This document shows, one piece after another, positions 1 to 8,324 of a stretch of DNA of 12,498 nucleotides. The stretch spans positions 1 to 12,498 of the forward strand of contig JACZIY010000468.1 of assembly GCA_014860845.1 (NCBI GenBank). Direction: 5' to 3'. This stretch comes from Anaerolineaceae bacterium (lineage in GTDB: Bacteria; Chloroflexota; Anaerolineae; Anaerolineales; Anaerolineaceae). How positions within the stretch are numbered: position 1 is the first letter of the stretch; every line of letters begins with the position of its first letter. A model generated the notes under the pieces. That model made no database searches. It was not told the origin of the DNA and was given only the letters and a program-made list of their open reading frames with translations. The translations under genes and the position numbers were made by a program.

Positions 1-309
1 GAAGAACTTGAAATTTCTTCTGTAGAAGTTCGGGAAGCGATCAGTTCTTCTGTACAGGTGATTATTGACACCATTAAAGACGCACTGGATGAAGCTCCAC
101 CAGAAATTGTGGCTGATTTGATGGAAAATGGCATCTGTTTAGCTGGTGGGGGTGCTTTGTTATTAGGTTTAAAAGAAAGACTAACGGATGAATTGAACCT
201 GAGAGTTTGGGTTGCAGAAGATCCTTTAACCTGCGTTGCTCGTGGGGCTGGAATGGTGCTTGATGATCTTGAAAAATATTCTAAATTACTCGTTGATATT
301 GATAACTAG
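1..309 (+). CDS. mreB: MreB, rod-shape actin homologue (C-terminal fragment)
   Basis: The reading frame is open from base 1 to the TAG at 307-309, giving the last 102 residues of a protein whose start lies outside the window. The motif GICLAGGGALLLGL at about fragment residues 43-56 is the nucleotide-binding loop in the last third of MreB, and the following ARGAGMVLDDL segment matches the MreB C-terminus. MreB forms membrane-bound actin-like filaments that organise the side-wall synthesis machinery. The genes that follow (mreC, mreD, PBP2, RodA) are its usual partners, which supports the call. A GTG at 58 could look like a start, but the frame and the family homology continue upstream of it, so the gene is partial and not short. 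Confidence 0.93.
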   Translation, partial: EELEISSVEVREAISSSVQVIIDTIKDALDEAPPEIVADLMENGICLAGGGALLLGLKERLTDELNLRVWVAEDPLTCVARGAGMVLDDLEKYSKLLVDIDN

Positions 310-340
310 AATAGTTTTCATGTAATAACTTCAAAATGGA

Positions 341-1183
341 ATGAAAAAATTTTTCAATTCAATAAAATCCTTTACAGTTGTGTTTATTGCTGGCGGATTA
401 ATATTGTTGGCTTTAGGTGGATATTTGAGTCCAGTACTTGTGGCAATAACAAGGCCTTTTCTAGGTGCCCAGGAATGGATTTCTTCACGTTATATTGCGG
501 TAAATCAATTGTTAAATGCACCACAGGACGTTGAGGAATTAAGAATAAGGAATATTGAACTCGAGAATGAAGTAGCCCGCTTACAATCTCAGATAATCAT
601 CTTACAAGAGCAATTAGAAGAATCTCAAGGATTGGAAGAGTTGTTGGGTTATGCCAGAACCCGACCCCAATATCAATATGCTGCTGCGGCTGTAATCGGA
701 AAGGATCCCAGCCCATTTCTTCATTACATCATCATAGACCATGGTAGTGATGAGGGAATCCGAAAGGGTATGCCTGTCGTAACCCAATCAGGATTAGTTG
801 GAAGAGTTGATGCAGTTACAGCTGGCGCAGCTCGTGTTCAATTAATCACAGATCCTGCTTCCATTGTCAATGTTAAACTTCAGACGCAAGAAGTGAATGC
901 GCAGATTAATGGATCCATCACAGGTGAAATTACCCTGGACATGGTTCCGCAAGACGCGAATCTTGAACCTGGAGAGGTCATACTGACCTCGGGTCTTGGT
1001 GGAAATTATCCTATGGATATAATTATTGGTCAGGTAATTACTGTTCGAAAATTCGAAAATGAATTGTTCCAAACTGCTACTATCCAACCAATTATTGACT
1101 ATTCACAATTACAAGCCGTTTTGGTGATAAAAAACTTCAGACCAGTGGATATCACGCCATTAATTCCTGATCAAACCGAATAA
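341..1183 (+). CDS. mreC: MreC, rod shape-determining protein
   Basis: This 280-residue protein has MreC architecture: a short basic N-terminus, one membrane segment at about residues 11-33, a coiled coil at about 62-98 rich in Leu, Glu and Gln, and an extracytoplasmic beta-rich domain. That domain carries family signatures such as the DPSPF segment near residue 126, HGSDEGIRKGMPV, GLVGRV and LTSGLGGNYP. MreC is the extracellular scaffold that links MreB filaments to PBP2 and activates the PBP2-RodA synthase. It starts 31 bases after mreB, with only a weak Shine-Dalgarno, and ends one base before mreD, so it sits in the same transcript. The length is normal for the family. Confidence 0.96.
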   Translation: MKKFFNSIKSFTVVFIAGGLILLALGGYLSPVLVAITRPFLGAQEWISSRYIAVNQLLNAPQDVEELRIRNIELENEVARLQSQIIILQEQLEESQGLEELLGYARTRPQYQYAAAAVIGKDPSPFLHYIIIDHGSDEGIRKGMPVVTQSGLVGRVDAVTAGAARVQLITDPASIVNVKLQTQEVNAQINGSITGEITLDMVPQDANLEPGEVILTSGLGGNYPMDIIIGQVITVRKFENELFQTATIQPIIDYSQLQAVLVIKNFRPVDITPLIPDQTE

Positions 1184-1184
1184 T

Positions 1185-1691
1185 ATGAGAAAGATTTTTA
1201 TTTTATTATTTGTTTTATTGATTGCTATGGTGCAACTGGGCATATTCAGCAACATACAGATACTTGCTGGAAAAGTAGATCTATTAATGTTGGGTGTCAT
1301 TGCCTGGATTATTCAAAAAAAGACAGAAGTAATAGACATTATCTTTTTTTCGACCATCACGGTCTTCTTTATTTACCTGATATCAGCAGAACCGATCATA
1401 ATCATTCTAGGGCTCTACAGTATCCTTGTTTTTGTGGTTTTTTGGAGTAAGAATAATATTCAACAATTACCGATCGTTAGTATGCTAATTTTTAGCACTG
1501 TTTTCACTTTTTTTCATCTCGTTATTTTCGGTTTCTATTTACAATTATCCGGAATTTCGATGGTTGCAGAAGAAGTGTTTCAATCTATAATTTTACCCAG
1601 CATGATCATTAATTTGGTGGCTTCAATACCCATGTATCTTCTGGTCAATGAATTACATCGCTGGGTGTATCCCTTAGCGGAGGAAGCATGA
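1185..1691 (+). CDS. mreD: MreD, rod shape-determining membrane protein
   Basis: This is a 168-residue, very hydrophobic protein with five or six predicted membrane segments (about 4-21, 30-44, 51-69, 71-88, 96-120 and 136-155) and few charges between them. Family recognition from sequence alone is weak, as is usual for MreD; the call rests mainly on size, topology and its place between mreC and the PBP2 gene. The start lies one base after the mreC stop and its last four bases overlap the mrdA start (ATGA), which suggests translational coupling on both sides. MreD is an integral membrane component of the elongation complex. Confidence 0.9.
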   Translation: MRKIFILLFVLLIAMVQLGIFSNIQILAGKVDLLMLGVIAWIIQKKTEVIDIIFFSTITVFFIYLISAEPIIIILGLYSILVFVVFWSKNNIQQLPIVSMLIFSTVFTFFHLVIFGFYLQLSGISMVAEEVFQSIILPSMIINLVASIPMYLLVNELHRWVYPLAEEA

Positions 1692-3787
1692 ATCAATCTA
1701 TTTTAGATCAATTTCGAGTACAGAAGTGGAGAGTCATTATTTTTTTTGTTGTAATGACGGCTGTTCTGTCCTTTTATACATATCGTTTATTTTCTCTCCA
1801 GGTGATTGAGGGTGCGGCATATCTGGATCAGGCAAATGAGAATCGCATTCAAGAGATCAGTGAACCTACTCAAAGGGGAATTATTTATGATCGAAACGGA
1901 TATGTTCTAGCAAGAAATATCGCCTCGTATAATGTCGTAATCACACCCGCATTATTGCCGGATGTAGATACTTATAATCCCAATGGAGATATGCAGCGGA
2001 TCTATCGAGAACTTTCCGCTTTGATTGATATTCCAGTAACCACGGGCAATATCGATGATGAGGAAGCCATTAAGAACTTTACTCCCTGTTACAACGATTT
2101 TGGATTAAAGGAAATTGTCTATATAGGAGACACCAATGCTCCATTCAGTCCTGTTCAAGTGAAGTGTGATATTGATCCAGAAACAGCCATGGTGATCAGA
2201 GAAAAAAAGGGTGATTGGCCAGGGGTTGATATTGAAATCGTGGCTGTTCGAGATTACCCTACAGGGGAGTTGACTTCAGAGGTAATCGGTTTTCTCGGCC
2301 CGATCCCTGCCTCACAGGTTGATTATTATGAGGATCTGGGTTTTGTGGCTAATCGGGATAAAGTTGGCTATGCGGGAGTAGAACAATATCTGGATGAGAA
2401 TTTATTAGGCACGAATGGAAAAAGGGTCGTTGAAGTAGATGGTGCTGGTCAACTCATCCGTGATCTAGAAGTACCGATTACAGCTGTACCAGGAAATAAT
2501 ATTAAATTAACCATTGATACCAGGTTGCAGGCAGCAGCAAAAACAGCTTTGCTAGCAAATATGCAAAGGTACAATCTTCTCAAAGGTGTCGAAAAATATA
2601 ATGTTGGTGCTGTCATTGCGATGAACCCAAAAACAGGCGAAATTCTGGCTTTGGTTAGCTATCCAACATTTGAAAATAATCGATTGGCGAGGATCATTCC
2701 AGCTTACTATTACAATCAGCTGCAGTTAGACCCCAGAAAGCCATTATTCAATCACGCCATTTCTGCAGAACATCCCCCAGGTTCCGTTTTTAAACTTGCA
2801 CCTGCTGTTGGGATCTTAAATGAAAATGTTGTCAGGCCAGAAACTACTGTTTTTGATCCAGGAAAAATTACCATTCTGGAACAATTTTCCCCAAATGATC
2901 CGGGAAGACAGCGAGATTATGTTTGTTATACCTACAAGGATACTGGTGCAGGGCATGGAACAGTCGATTTTATTCGTGGAGTGGCTTTATCCTGTGATGT
3001 ATATTTCTATAAAGTTGGGGGTGGATATGGGGATGAAGTTCCGGTTGGATTGAATATTTGGCGAATTGGTGAATATTCAAAAGCTTTAGGATATGGTGAG
3101 ATCACAGGCATTGAATTACCGGGAGAAATGAAAGGATTAATTCCTGATCCAACCTGGAAAAGAATTAACGTAGGTGAAAACTGGTCTACAGGCGATACTT
3201 ATATAGCAACGATGGGACAGGGCTATGTATTATCAACACCGATTCAAGTTTTGGTTTCGTTTGCAACAATTGCTAATGATGGCATTATGATGAAGCCTAC
3301 ACTGGTAAAAGAGGTTCTGGATGCAGAAGGGAATGTTATACAACCCTTCACGCCAATCCAGGTTCGGGATATCACAAAAGATCCTGTTATTCAGGTATAC
3401 GATGAAAATTTCAGAACTACCGGAGAATTAAAGACTGTTGAACCTTGGGTGATTGAAAAGACACAGGAAGCACTCAGGCAAGTAGTAGTGGATGGAACCT
3501 CGACTTTAATTTTTCAGGGGGAGACAGTTCCTTCTGCAGGAAAAACAGGAACTGCTGAATATTGTGACAACATTGCCCAGGATAAAAATATTTGTTTTCC
3601 AGGTAGTTGGCCTGCCCATGCCTGGTACGTTGGATATGCGCCTTATGATGACCCAGAAATAGCGGTTGTGGTCTTTGTTTATGATGGGGATGAGGGAGCT
3701 GTATTAAGTGCACCGGTCGTTCGGGATGTAATGGAAACATATTTTGCCTTAAAAGCAGTTGATCAGGGGTTAGATATCAATCAATAA
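1688..3787 (+). CDS. mrdA: Penicillin-binding protein 2, elongation transpeptidase
   Basis: This 699-residue class B PBP has one N-terminal membrane anchor (about residues 16-36). A pedestal/dimerisation domain follows, opening with the RGIIYDRNG signature, and then a C-terminal transpeptidase domain. All three active-site motifs are present: SVFK with catalytic Ser366 and Lys369, SCD at 435-437 (PBP2 proteins commonly have SxD here), and KTGT at 619-622. It cross-links new side-wall peptidoglycan together with the RodA glycosyltransferase encoded further on. A good Shine-Dalgarno GGAGG at 1679-1683 lies inside the end of mreD, and the genes overlap by four bases. Cys pairs in the pedestal (PCYNDF and VKCD) and near KTG (EYCD and ICFPG) could form disulfides outside the membrane; this is inference. 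Confidence 0.96.
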   Translation: MNQSILDQFRVQKWRVIIFFVVMTAVLSFYTYRLFSLQVIEGAAYLDQANENRIQEISEPTQRGIIYDRNGYVLARNIASYNVVITPALLPDVDTYNPNGDMQRIYRELSALIDIPVTTGNIDDEEAIKNFTPCYNDFGLKEIVYIGDTNAPFSPVQVKCDIDPETAMVIREKKGDWPGVDIEIVAVRDYPTGELTSEVIGFLGPIPASQVDYYEDLGFVANRDKVGYAGVEQYLDENLLGTNGKRVVEVDGAGQLIRDLEVPITAVPGNNIKLTIDTRLQAAAKTALLANMQRYNLLKGVEKYNVGAVIAMNPKTGEILALVSYPTFENNRLARIIPAYYYNQLQLDPRKPLFNHAISAEHPPGSVFKLAPAVGILNENVVRPETTVFDPGKITILEQFSPNDPGRQRDYVCYTYKDTGAGHGTVDFIRGVALSCDVYFYKVGGGYGDEVPVGLNIWRIGEYSKALGYGEITGIELPGEMKGLIPDPTWKRINVGENWSTGDTYIATMGQGYVLSTPIQVLVSFATIANDGIMMKPTLVKEVLDAEGNVIQPFTPIQVRDITKDPVIQVYDENFRTTGELKTVEPWVIEKTQEALRQVVVDGTSTLIFQGETVPSAGKTGTAEYCDNIAQDKNICFPGSWPAHAWYVGYAPYDDPEIAVVVFVYDGDEGAVLSAPVVRDVMETYFALKAVDQGLDINQ

Positions 3788-3800
3788 GGAAGTGGCTTAA

Positions 3801-3809
3801 TGCTATAAT
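3801..3809 (+). promoter_or_regulatory. Extended -10 promoter element before minC
   Basis: The bases TGCTATAAT are a perfect match to the extended -10 consensus (TGnTATAAT). They sit in the 32-base gap between mrdA and minC. No good -35 box is visible 16-18 bases upstream, but extended -10 promoters need less of one. Transcription would start near 3816, only about four bases before the minC ATG at 3820, giving an almost leaderless message. It could give minCDE-rodA-gltX a supply independent of the upstream promoter. Confidence 0.5.
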
Positions 3810-3819
3810 TAAACCTTTG

Positions 3820-4530
3820 ATGAATCCTTATCCTGGAATGAACAGATTGAAACAACCTGAACCGATACAAATTAAAGGCATCCGAGAAGGCTTAATGATC
3901 ACCTTGGGGGAAGGGGATTGGCAAAATATATTTGCTTCCCTGATGGAGAAAATTACGGAAAAAGAAAAATTTTTTCAAGGTGCAAAATTAGCATTGGATG
4001 TCGGCAATCGCATTCTTCATGCAGCCGATTTAGGAATTCTAAGAGATCGCCTGGCCGATAAAAATATTATTTTATGGGCAATATTGTCAAACTCACCGAT
4101 AACTGAATTAACAGCTCAGGATTTGGGATTAGCGACCCGAATATCGGTTCCAAAACCAGAACGGATCATAAAATCAGTCGAATCCTCGTTACCAGGTGAG
4201 GATTCGATCTTTCTTCGGAAAACAATACGCTCGGGTTCTAAAGTTGTTTCCAAAGGGCACATTATCATTTTAGGCGATGTAAATCCAGGTGGAGAAATTA
4301 TAGCAGGTGGAAGTGTAATCATATGGGGAAGGTGTCAGGGAGTCGTACAAGCAGGTGTTGATGGAGATCAGGATGCTACTGTCTGCGCATTGGATTTGAA
4401 TCCCACTCAACTGCGCATAGCCGGTATTATTGCCATATCCCCAAAACGAAAAGGAAAACCTCAACCGGAAGTGGCAAAAATTTTTGCCGGGCAGGTTGTT
4501 GCAGAAACATGGAATCCAAAGTCGAGGTAA
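3820..4530 (+). CDS. minC: MinC, septum-site inhibitor
   Basis: This is a two-domain MinC of about 236 residues. The N-terminal domain (about 12-110) is the part known to block FtsZ assembly. The C-terminal beta-helix domain (about 135-225) shows the family pattern of RSG, then GDVNPGGEI, then IIWGRCQG, then AGVDGD, and ends in LNPTQLRIAG. The C-terminal domain dimerises and binds MinD. The usual RSGQ at the start of the beta-helix is RSGS here (Arg near 137). Start choice is uncertain: TTG at 3817, ATG at 3820 and ATG at 3838 are all in frame and none has a clear Shine-Dalgarno. ATG 3820 is preferred because a promoter-like element ends just upstream. The minD start follows nine bases after the stop. 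Confidence 0.93.
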   Translation: MNPYPGMNRLKQPEPIQIKGIREGLMITLGEGDWQNIFASLMEKITEKEKFFQGAKLALDVGNRILHAADLGILRDRLADKNIILWAILSNSPITELTAQDLGLATRISVPKPERIIKSVESSLPGEDSIFLRKTIRSGSKVVSKGHIIILGDVNPGGEIIAGGSVIIWGRCQGVVQAGVDGDQDATVCALDLNPTQLRIAGIIAISPKRKGKPQPEVAKIFAGQVVAETWNPKSR

Positions 4531-4539
4531 AACACATTA

Positions 4540-5343
4540 ATGAATGCAAAAGTAGTTACGATTTCTAGTGGAAAAGGAGGTGTCGGTAAAACGACAACTT
4601 CTGCCAATTTAGCAGTAGCTTTAGCTCAAGAGAATCAAAAGGTGGTCTGTATCGATGGTGATATAGGTTTACGAAATTTAGATGTTATTTTAGGGCTGGA
4701 AAACAGAATTGTCTATGATATTGTTGATGTGGTTGAAGGGCGATGCAGAATTCGACAAGCAATGATCCGTGATAAACGCTTACCTGAACTTTTTCTGATC
4801 CCTGCTGCACAAACGCGTGATAAAAGTGCTGTCTCACCAAGTGATATGATCCGGTTGTGTGACGAATTGAGAGACGAAATGGACTGGATCATCATCGATT
4901 CTCCTGCAGGAATTGAGCGAGGATTTCGCAATGCTTTGGCACCAGCAGACTTAGTTCTGGTTGTGACGAATCCTGAGGTTTCCTCGGTAAGGGATGCGGA
5001 TCGAATCATCGGTCTGGTTGAAGCAGAAGAAAAAGGACCTGCACAACTCATTTTAAATCGAGTAAATCCCACTCTAACAAAAAGAGGTGATATGCTCAGC
5101 ACTGATGACGTTCTGGAGCTTTTAGCAATAAAATTAATAGGTATTATCCCTGAAGATGAATCGGTGATAGTGGCTTCTAATCGTGGGCAACCAGTGACAT
5201 TTGCGAATAATTCAAAGGCCGGGCAAGCATTTCATAATATTGCGAAAAGATTACTTGGGGAAGAAATTCCCTTTATGAATATTGAAGCAAACAATGGATT
5301 AATTAACAAATTAGCAAAAATGATGAAATTCAGAGGTGATTAA
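4540..5343 (+). CDS. minD: MinD, septum-site ParA-type ATPase
   Basis: This 267-residue P-loop ATPase carries a deviant Walker A motif, SGKGGVGKTT at residues 10-19 with signature Lys12 and catalytic Lys17, then DGDIGLRNLD as switch I and IIIDSPAGIE as Walker B. The last residues (about 252-265) form a short basic and hydrophobic amphipathic helix that matches the MinD membrane-targeting sequence. ATP-bound MinD dimerises on the membrane and recruits MinC; MinE stimulates hydrolysis and release. A GAGGT Shine-Dalgarno lies about a dozen bases ahead of the ATG. The stop codon overlaps the minE start by one base (TAATG), implying coupled translation of MinD and MinE. Confidence 0.97.
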   Translation: MNAKVVTISSGKGGVGKTTTSANLAVALAQENQKVVCIDGDIGLRNLDVILGLENRIVYDIVDVVEGRCRIRQAMIRDKRLPELFLIPAAQTRDKSAVSPSDMIRLCDELRDEMDWIIIDSPAGIERGFRNALAPADLVLVVTNPEVSSVRDADRIIGLVEAEEKGPAQLILNRVNPTLTKRGDMLSTDDVLELLAIKLIGIIPEDESVIVASNRGQPVTFANNSKAGQAFHNIAKRLLGEEIPFMNIEANNGLINKLAKMMKFRGD

Positions 5344-5609
5344 TGGATAATTTCCTCGAAAAACTTTTTAGAAAAGAGAAGAAAAGCGCTAACACTGCCA
5401 AAGAAAGATTAAAATTGGTGTTGATCCATGACCGCACCGATATTACACCAGGTCAACTGGAAAGCTTAAAAAATGAATTAATCGATGTGATTTCTAAATA
5501 TATACATATTGAACCTAATAAGGTGAAGATTAATATGACACAAGAAGGTAAAGAACATCGATTAATTGCAGATATTCCGATTTCCTCAAATCCTAATCGA
5601 AGGAAATGA
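5343..5609 (+). CDS. minE: MinE, topological specificity factor
   Basis: This 88-residue protein has the normal MinE size. The N-terminal LEKLFRKEKKSA segment is the membrane- and MinD-contacting helix. The KERLKLVLIHDR stretch is the contact strand/helix, and the C-terminal part (about 38-84), with the LKNELIDVISKYIHI core, is the dimerisation domain. MinE drives MinD off the membrane and creates pole-to-pole oscillation. A strong GAGGTGAT ribosome site inside the end of minD sits just before the ATG. Its presence indicates an oscillating Min system and not the static DivIVA/MinJ type that lacks MinE. Confidence 0.95.
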   Translation: MDNFLEKLFRKEKKSANTAKERLKLVLIHDRTDITPGQLESLKNELIDVISKYIHIEPNKVKINMTQEGKEHRLIADIPISSNPNRRK

Positions 5610-5633
5610 GAGAATTCACTGAAGTAATTTAAC

Positions 5634-6728
5634 ATGTTAAAACGAGAGTTCTGGCAGCAATTTGATTATTTGTTGTTTGGGGGCGTGCTGATCCTGTGTA
5701 TATTTGGGATAGCGATGATTCAATCTGCCATTGCAGGAAATGAAGAAATTGCCATTTCTGTTTCAAGACAAGTGATTTTTGTTATAGGTGGTTTCGTTGT
5801 TTTGTTCCTGACTTCATTAATTGATTATCGCTACCTTTCTTCATTGACACGGATAATGTATATTTTTTCTGTTGTGATTTTGATGGGAATTTATGTCATC
5901 GGAACAGCAGTATATGGATCTGCAAGATGGTTTGATACAGGTGTAATCCTCATTCAGCCTTCAGAGCTGGTAAAAACAATCATGATTGTAATCCTGGCTG
6001 ATTATTTTTATAAGACACAGGATCAGGATAAAAATTTAAATTGGATTCTTAAGAGCTTTCTTATCACTGCCTTTGTGGTTTTATGGATTTTTATCCAACC
6101 AAATTTAAGTATGTCAATCGTTATTTTTGTTATTTGGTTTGCACTTTTGTGGTATGCAGGTTTACCTTTCAAATATTTAATGATTTTTGCCGGGGTTGCG
6201 ATTGTTTTAGGGCTGATCGGATTTAATTTCTTAGAAGATTATCAACAAAATCGGATATTAAATTTCCTTTTTCCCGATCCGAATGCTCGGTATGGTGAAA
6301 CTTTTAATGTGGATCAAGCCAAGATTTCGATTGGATCTGGTGGGTTATTAGGAATGGGGTACGGACAGGGATCTCAGGTACAATTGCGATTCTTAAAAGT
6401 CCGACACACCGATTTTATATTTTCTGCATTGGCGCATGAATTTGGATTTATTGGTACGATATTTATCATGTCGGTTCTGGTATTTGTGATTTACCGCTGT
6501 TTCAGGGTTGGACAGAAGGCTTCTGATATGTTTGGGCAATTAATTGCTTATGGAGTGGGCACATTGCTCTTTTTCCAAATGACTGTTAATATAGGCGTTA
6601 ATTTGAATGTTATTCCAGTAACCGGTTTAACTTTACCATTTATCAGCTATGGAGGTAGTTCTTTAGCCTCTTTGTTACTGGGAATCGGATTTGTGGAAAG
6701 TGTTTCTGCGCATAGGCATAGAGAGTAA
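5634..6728 (+). CDS. rodA: RodA, SEDS peptidoglycan glycosyltransferase
   Basis: This is a 364-residue SEDS-family integral membrane protein with about ten hydrophobic segments. Family landmarks are GSARWFDTG followed by QPSELVK, a conserved Glu-bearing motif; the large extracellular loop with RHTDFIF, whose Asp is the residue essential in RodA; and the C-terminal PVTGLTLPFISYGGSS. It polymerises lipid II into glycan strands with PBP2. Two positions differ from the usual pattern: the QPDLGT motif reads QPNLSMS, and the usual AEEFG after HTDFIF reads AHEFG. FtsW is the alternative identity, but neighbouring mreBCD and mrdA favour RodA. The start is 24 bases after minE with a weak ribosome site. 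Confidence 0.92.
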   Translation: MLKREFWQQFDYLLFGGVLILCIFGIAMIQSAIAGNEEIAISVSRQVIFVIGGFVVLFLTSLIDYRYLSSLTRIMYIFSVVILMGIYVIGTAVYGSARWFDTGVILIQPSELVKTIMIVILADYFYKTQDQDKNLNWILKSFLITAFVVLWIFIQPNLSMSIVIFVIWFALLWYAGLPFKYLMIFAGVAIVLGLIGFNFLEDYQQNRILNFLFPDPNARYGETFNVDQAKISIGSGGLLGMGYGQGSQVQLRFLKVRHTDFIFSALAHEFGFIGTIFIMSVLVFVIYRCFRVGQKASDMFGQLIAYGVGTLLFFQMTVNIGVNLNVIPVTGLTLPFISYGGSSLASLLLGIGFVESVSAHRHRE

Positions 6729-6745
6729 AAAGGGAGATAGAATCA

Positions 6746-8227
6746 ATGAAACCAGCAAGAGTTCGTTTTGCACCTTCACCGACAGGACACATGCATTTAG
6801 GTAGTGCCCGCACTGCTTTATATGATTATTTGTTAGCCAAACAAACAGGTGGCCAATTTATTTTAAGAATTGAGGATACTGATCAAAAAAGATATGTTGA
6901 AGGTGCTGAACAGGAATTATTGGATGGATTGCATTGGTTGGGATTAGATTGGGATGAAGGACCCGATAAGGGTGGGGAGTTTGGACCTTATCGTCAGTCG
7001 GAACGCAAAGAAATCTATCAACAATATGCCCGGCAATTGGTTGAATCTGGTCATGCGTTTAATTGTTTTTGCACTTCAGAACGATTGCAAGCTGTAAGAG
7101 AAGAGCAAATTCGCAACAAAGTTCAGGCAAAATATGACGGAACATGCCGGAACATTTCTTTAGAGGTAGCTGACCGAAGAATTCAAAATGGCGAAAGTCA
7201 TGTAATCCGATTCAAAACACCTAAAACCGGCACAACGATTGTGAATGACCTTCTTCGAGGGGATATCATCGTCGATAATAGTACCCTGGATGATTACATC
7301 ATTGTGAAATCTGATGGATTGGCTTTATATCATCTGGCTGCACCGGTGGATGATCATTTGATGAAAATCACGCATGTTTTACGAGGATCTGAATGGCTGC
7401 CAACTTTTCCCTTACACAGTTTGATTCACAAAGCATTTGGTTGGGAAGAACCTGTATGGGTGCACCTGAGTGTATTTCTGAAGCCTTCGGGTAAAGGAAA
7501 AATGAGCAAACGGGAGGCGATGGATCTCGCGAAGGATGGAAAATCTATTTTTATTAAAGATCTGCGTGATTTGGGATACATTCCAGAAGCTGTGGTGAAT
7601 TGGATTGCTTTGATGGGATGGAGTTATGACGATCACACAGAATTTTTCTTAATGGATGAATTGATTGAAAAATTCAGCCTTGATAAACTTAATCCTTCCC
7701 CGGCAGCGATCAATTTCACAAAATTTGATCATTTCAACGGATTGCACATTCGCAATTTGAGCATACCTGATCTGACCAAAAGGATTTACCCATTCTTCGT
7801 TGAAAAAGGAATCGAAGTAAATTTTAAAAAACTTGAAAAGATTACGCCTATTATTCAGGAACGACTACAAACATTAGATGATGCGCCTGATCTGGCAGGA
7901 TTTATTTTTGACAAAGATGTGGAAGTAACAACTAACGAACTGGTTGCAAAAAATACGACACCGTTGGAATCTTTAAACATTCTTAAGGAAATTTACCAGG
8001 TCATCAAACAACTACCCCAACTCAATCATGAGGCTGCTGAACCGCCTATGCGTGAGTTGGTAGAAAAATTAGGGTATAAACCCGGGCAGGTGTTTGGGAT
8101 TTTGCGCGTAGCCGTTACTGGAAGAATGGTAAGCCCTCCACTTTTTGAAACGATGGAAATTATTGGCAGAGAAATAGTCATTTCGAGATTAGAAGAAGCG
8201 ATTAAGATGCTAGAAAGTGATTTATAA
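6746..8227 (+). CDS. gltX: Glutamyl-tRNA synthetase
   Basis: This 493-residue class I synthetase has a full-length catalytic domain. The HIGH-type signature is HLGS at residues 17-20 within APSPTG...ARTAL, and KMSKR is at 252-256. A helical anticodon-binding region fills about 330-490. The zinc-knuckle region has Cys107, Cys109 and Cys134, but Asn136 stands where the E. coli enzyme has His127, so a zinc site here would have only three of those four ligands. It charges tRNA-Glu. Many bacteria lacking GlnRS use a non-discriminating form that also puts Glu on tRNA-Gln for later amidation by GatCAB. A GGGAG ribosome site at 6732-6736 precedes the ATG, 17 bases after rodA, and tRNA-Gln follows 97 bases downstream. 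Confidence 0.96.
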   Translation: MKPARVRFAPSPTGHMHLGSARTALYDYLLAKQTGGQFILRIEDTDQKRYVEGAEQELLDGLHWLGLDWDEGPDKGGEFGPYRQSERKEIYQQYARQLVESGHAFNCFCTSERLQAVREEQIRNKVQAKYDGTCRNISLEVADRRIQNGESHVIRFKTPKTGTTIVNDLLRGDIIVDNSTLDDYIIVKSDGLALYHLAAPVDDHLMKITHVLRGSEWLPTFPLHSLIHKAFGWEEPVWVHLSVFLKPSGKGKMSKREAMDLAKDGKSIFIKDLRDLGYIPEAVVNWIALMGWSYDDHTEFFLMDELIEKFSLDKLNPSPAAINFTKFDHFNGLHIRNLSIPDLTKRIYPFFVEKGIEVNFKKLEKITPIIQERLQTLDDAPDLAGFIFDKDVEVTTNELVAKNTTPLESLNILKEIYQVIKQLPQLNHEAAEPPMRELVEKLGYKPGQVFGILRVAVTGRMVSPPLFETMEIIGREIVISRLEEAIKMLESDL

Positions 8228-8324
8228 AGAGAGAAGAATTCGATAGAAGGGTTTGATTATTTTTTCAAAAAATCATAATGATGCCCTGTACAATGAATTC
8301 TGAATATGATAAACTTGCGGTCGG

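Noticed and set aside
58..309. Short stand-alone gene starting at GTG 58
   Set aside because: The same frame is open to base 1 and keeps MreB-like sequence, so it is the end of mreB cut by the window edge.
4713..5102. 129-residue open frame on the - strand inside minD
   Set aside because: It lies wholly antisense to a certain MinD gene, its protein is Ser/Arg-rich without any recognisable domain, and it has no ribosome site; it is a shadow frame.
8251..8280. T-run/A-run palindrome between gltX and tRNA-Gln as a terminator or promoter
   Set aside because: The stem is only A-T pairs with a mismatch and a one-base loop, and TTGATT to CATAAT spacing is 15 bases; neither a terminator nor a promoter is convincing.
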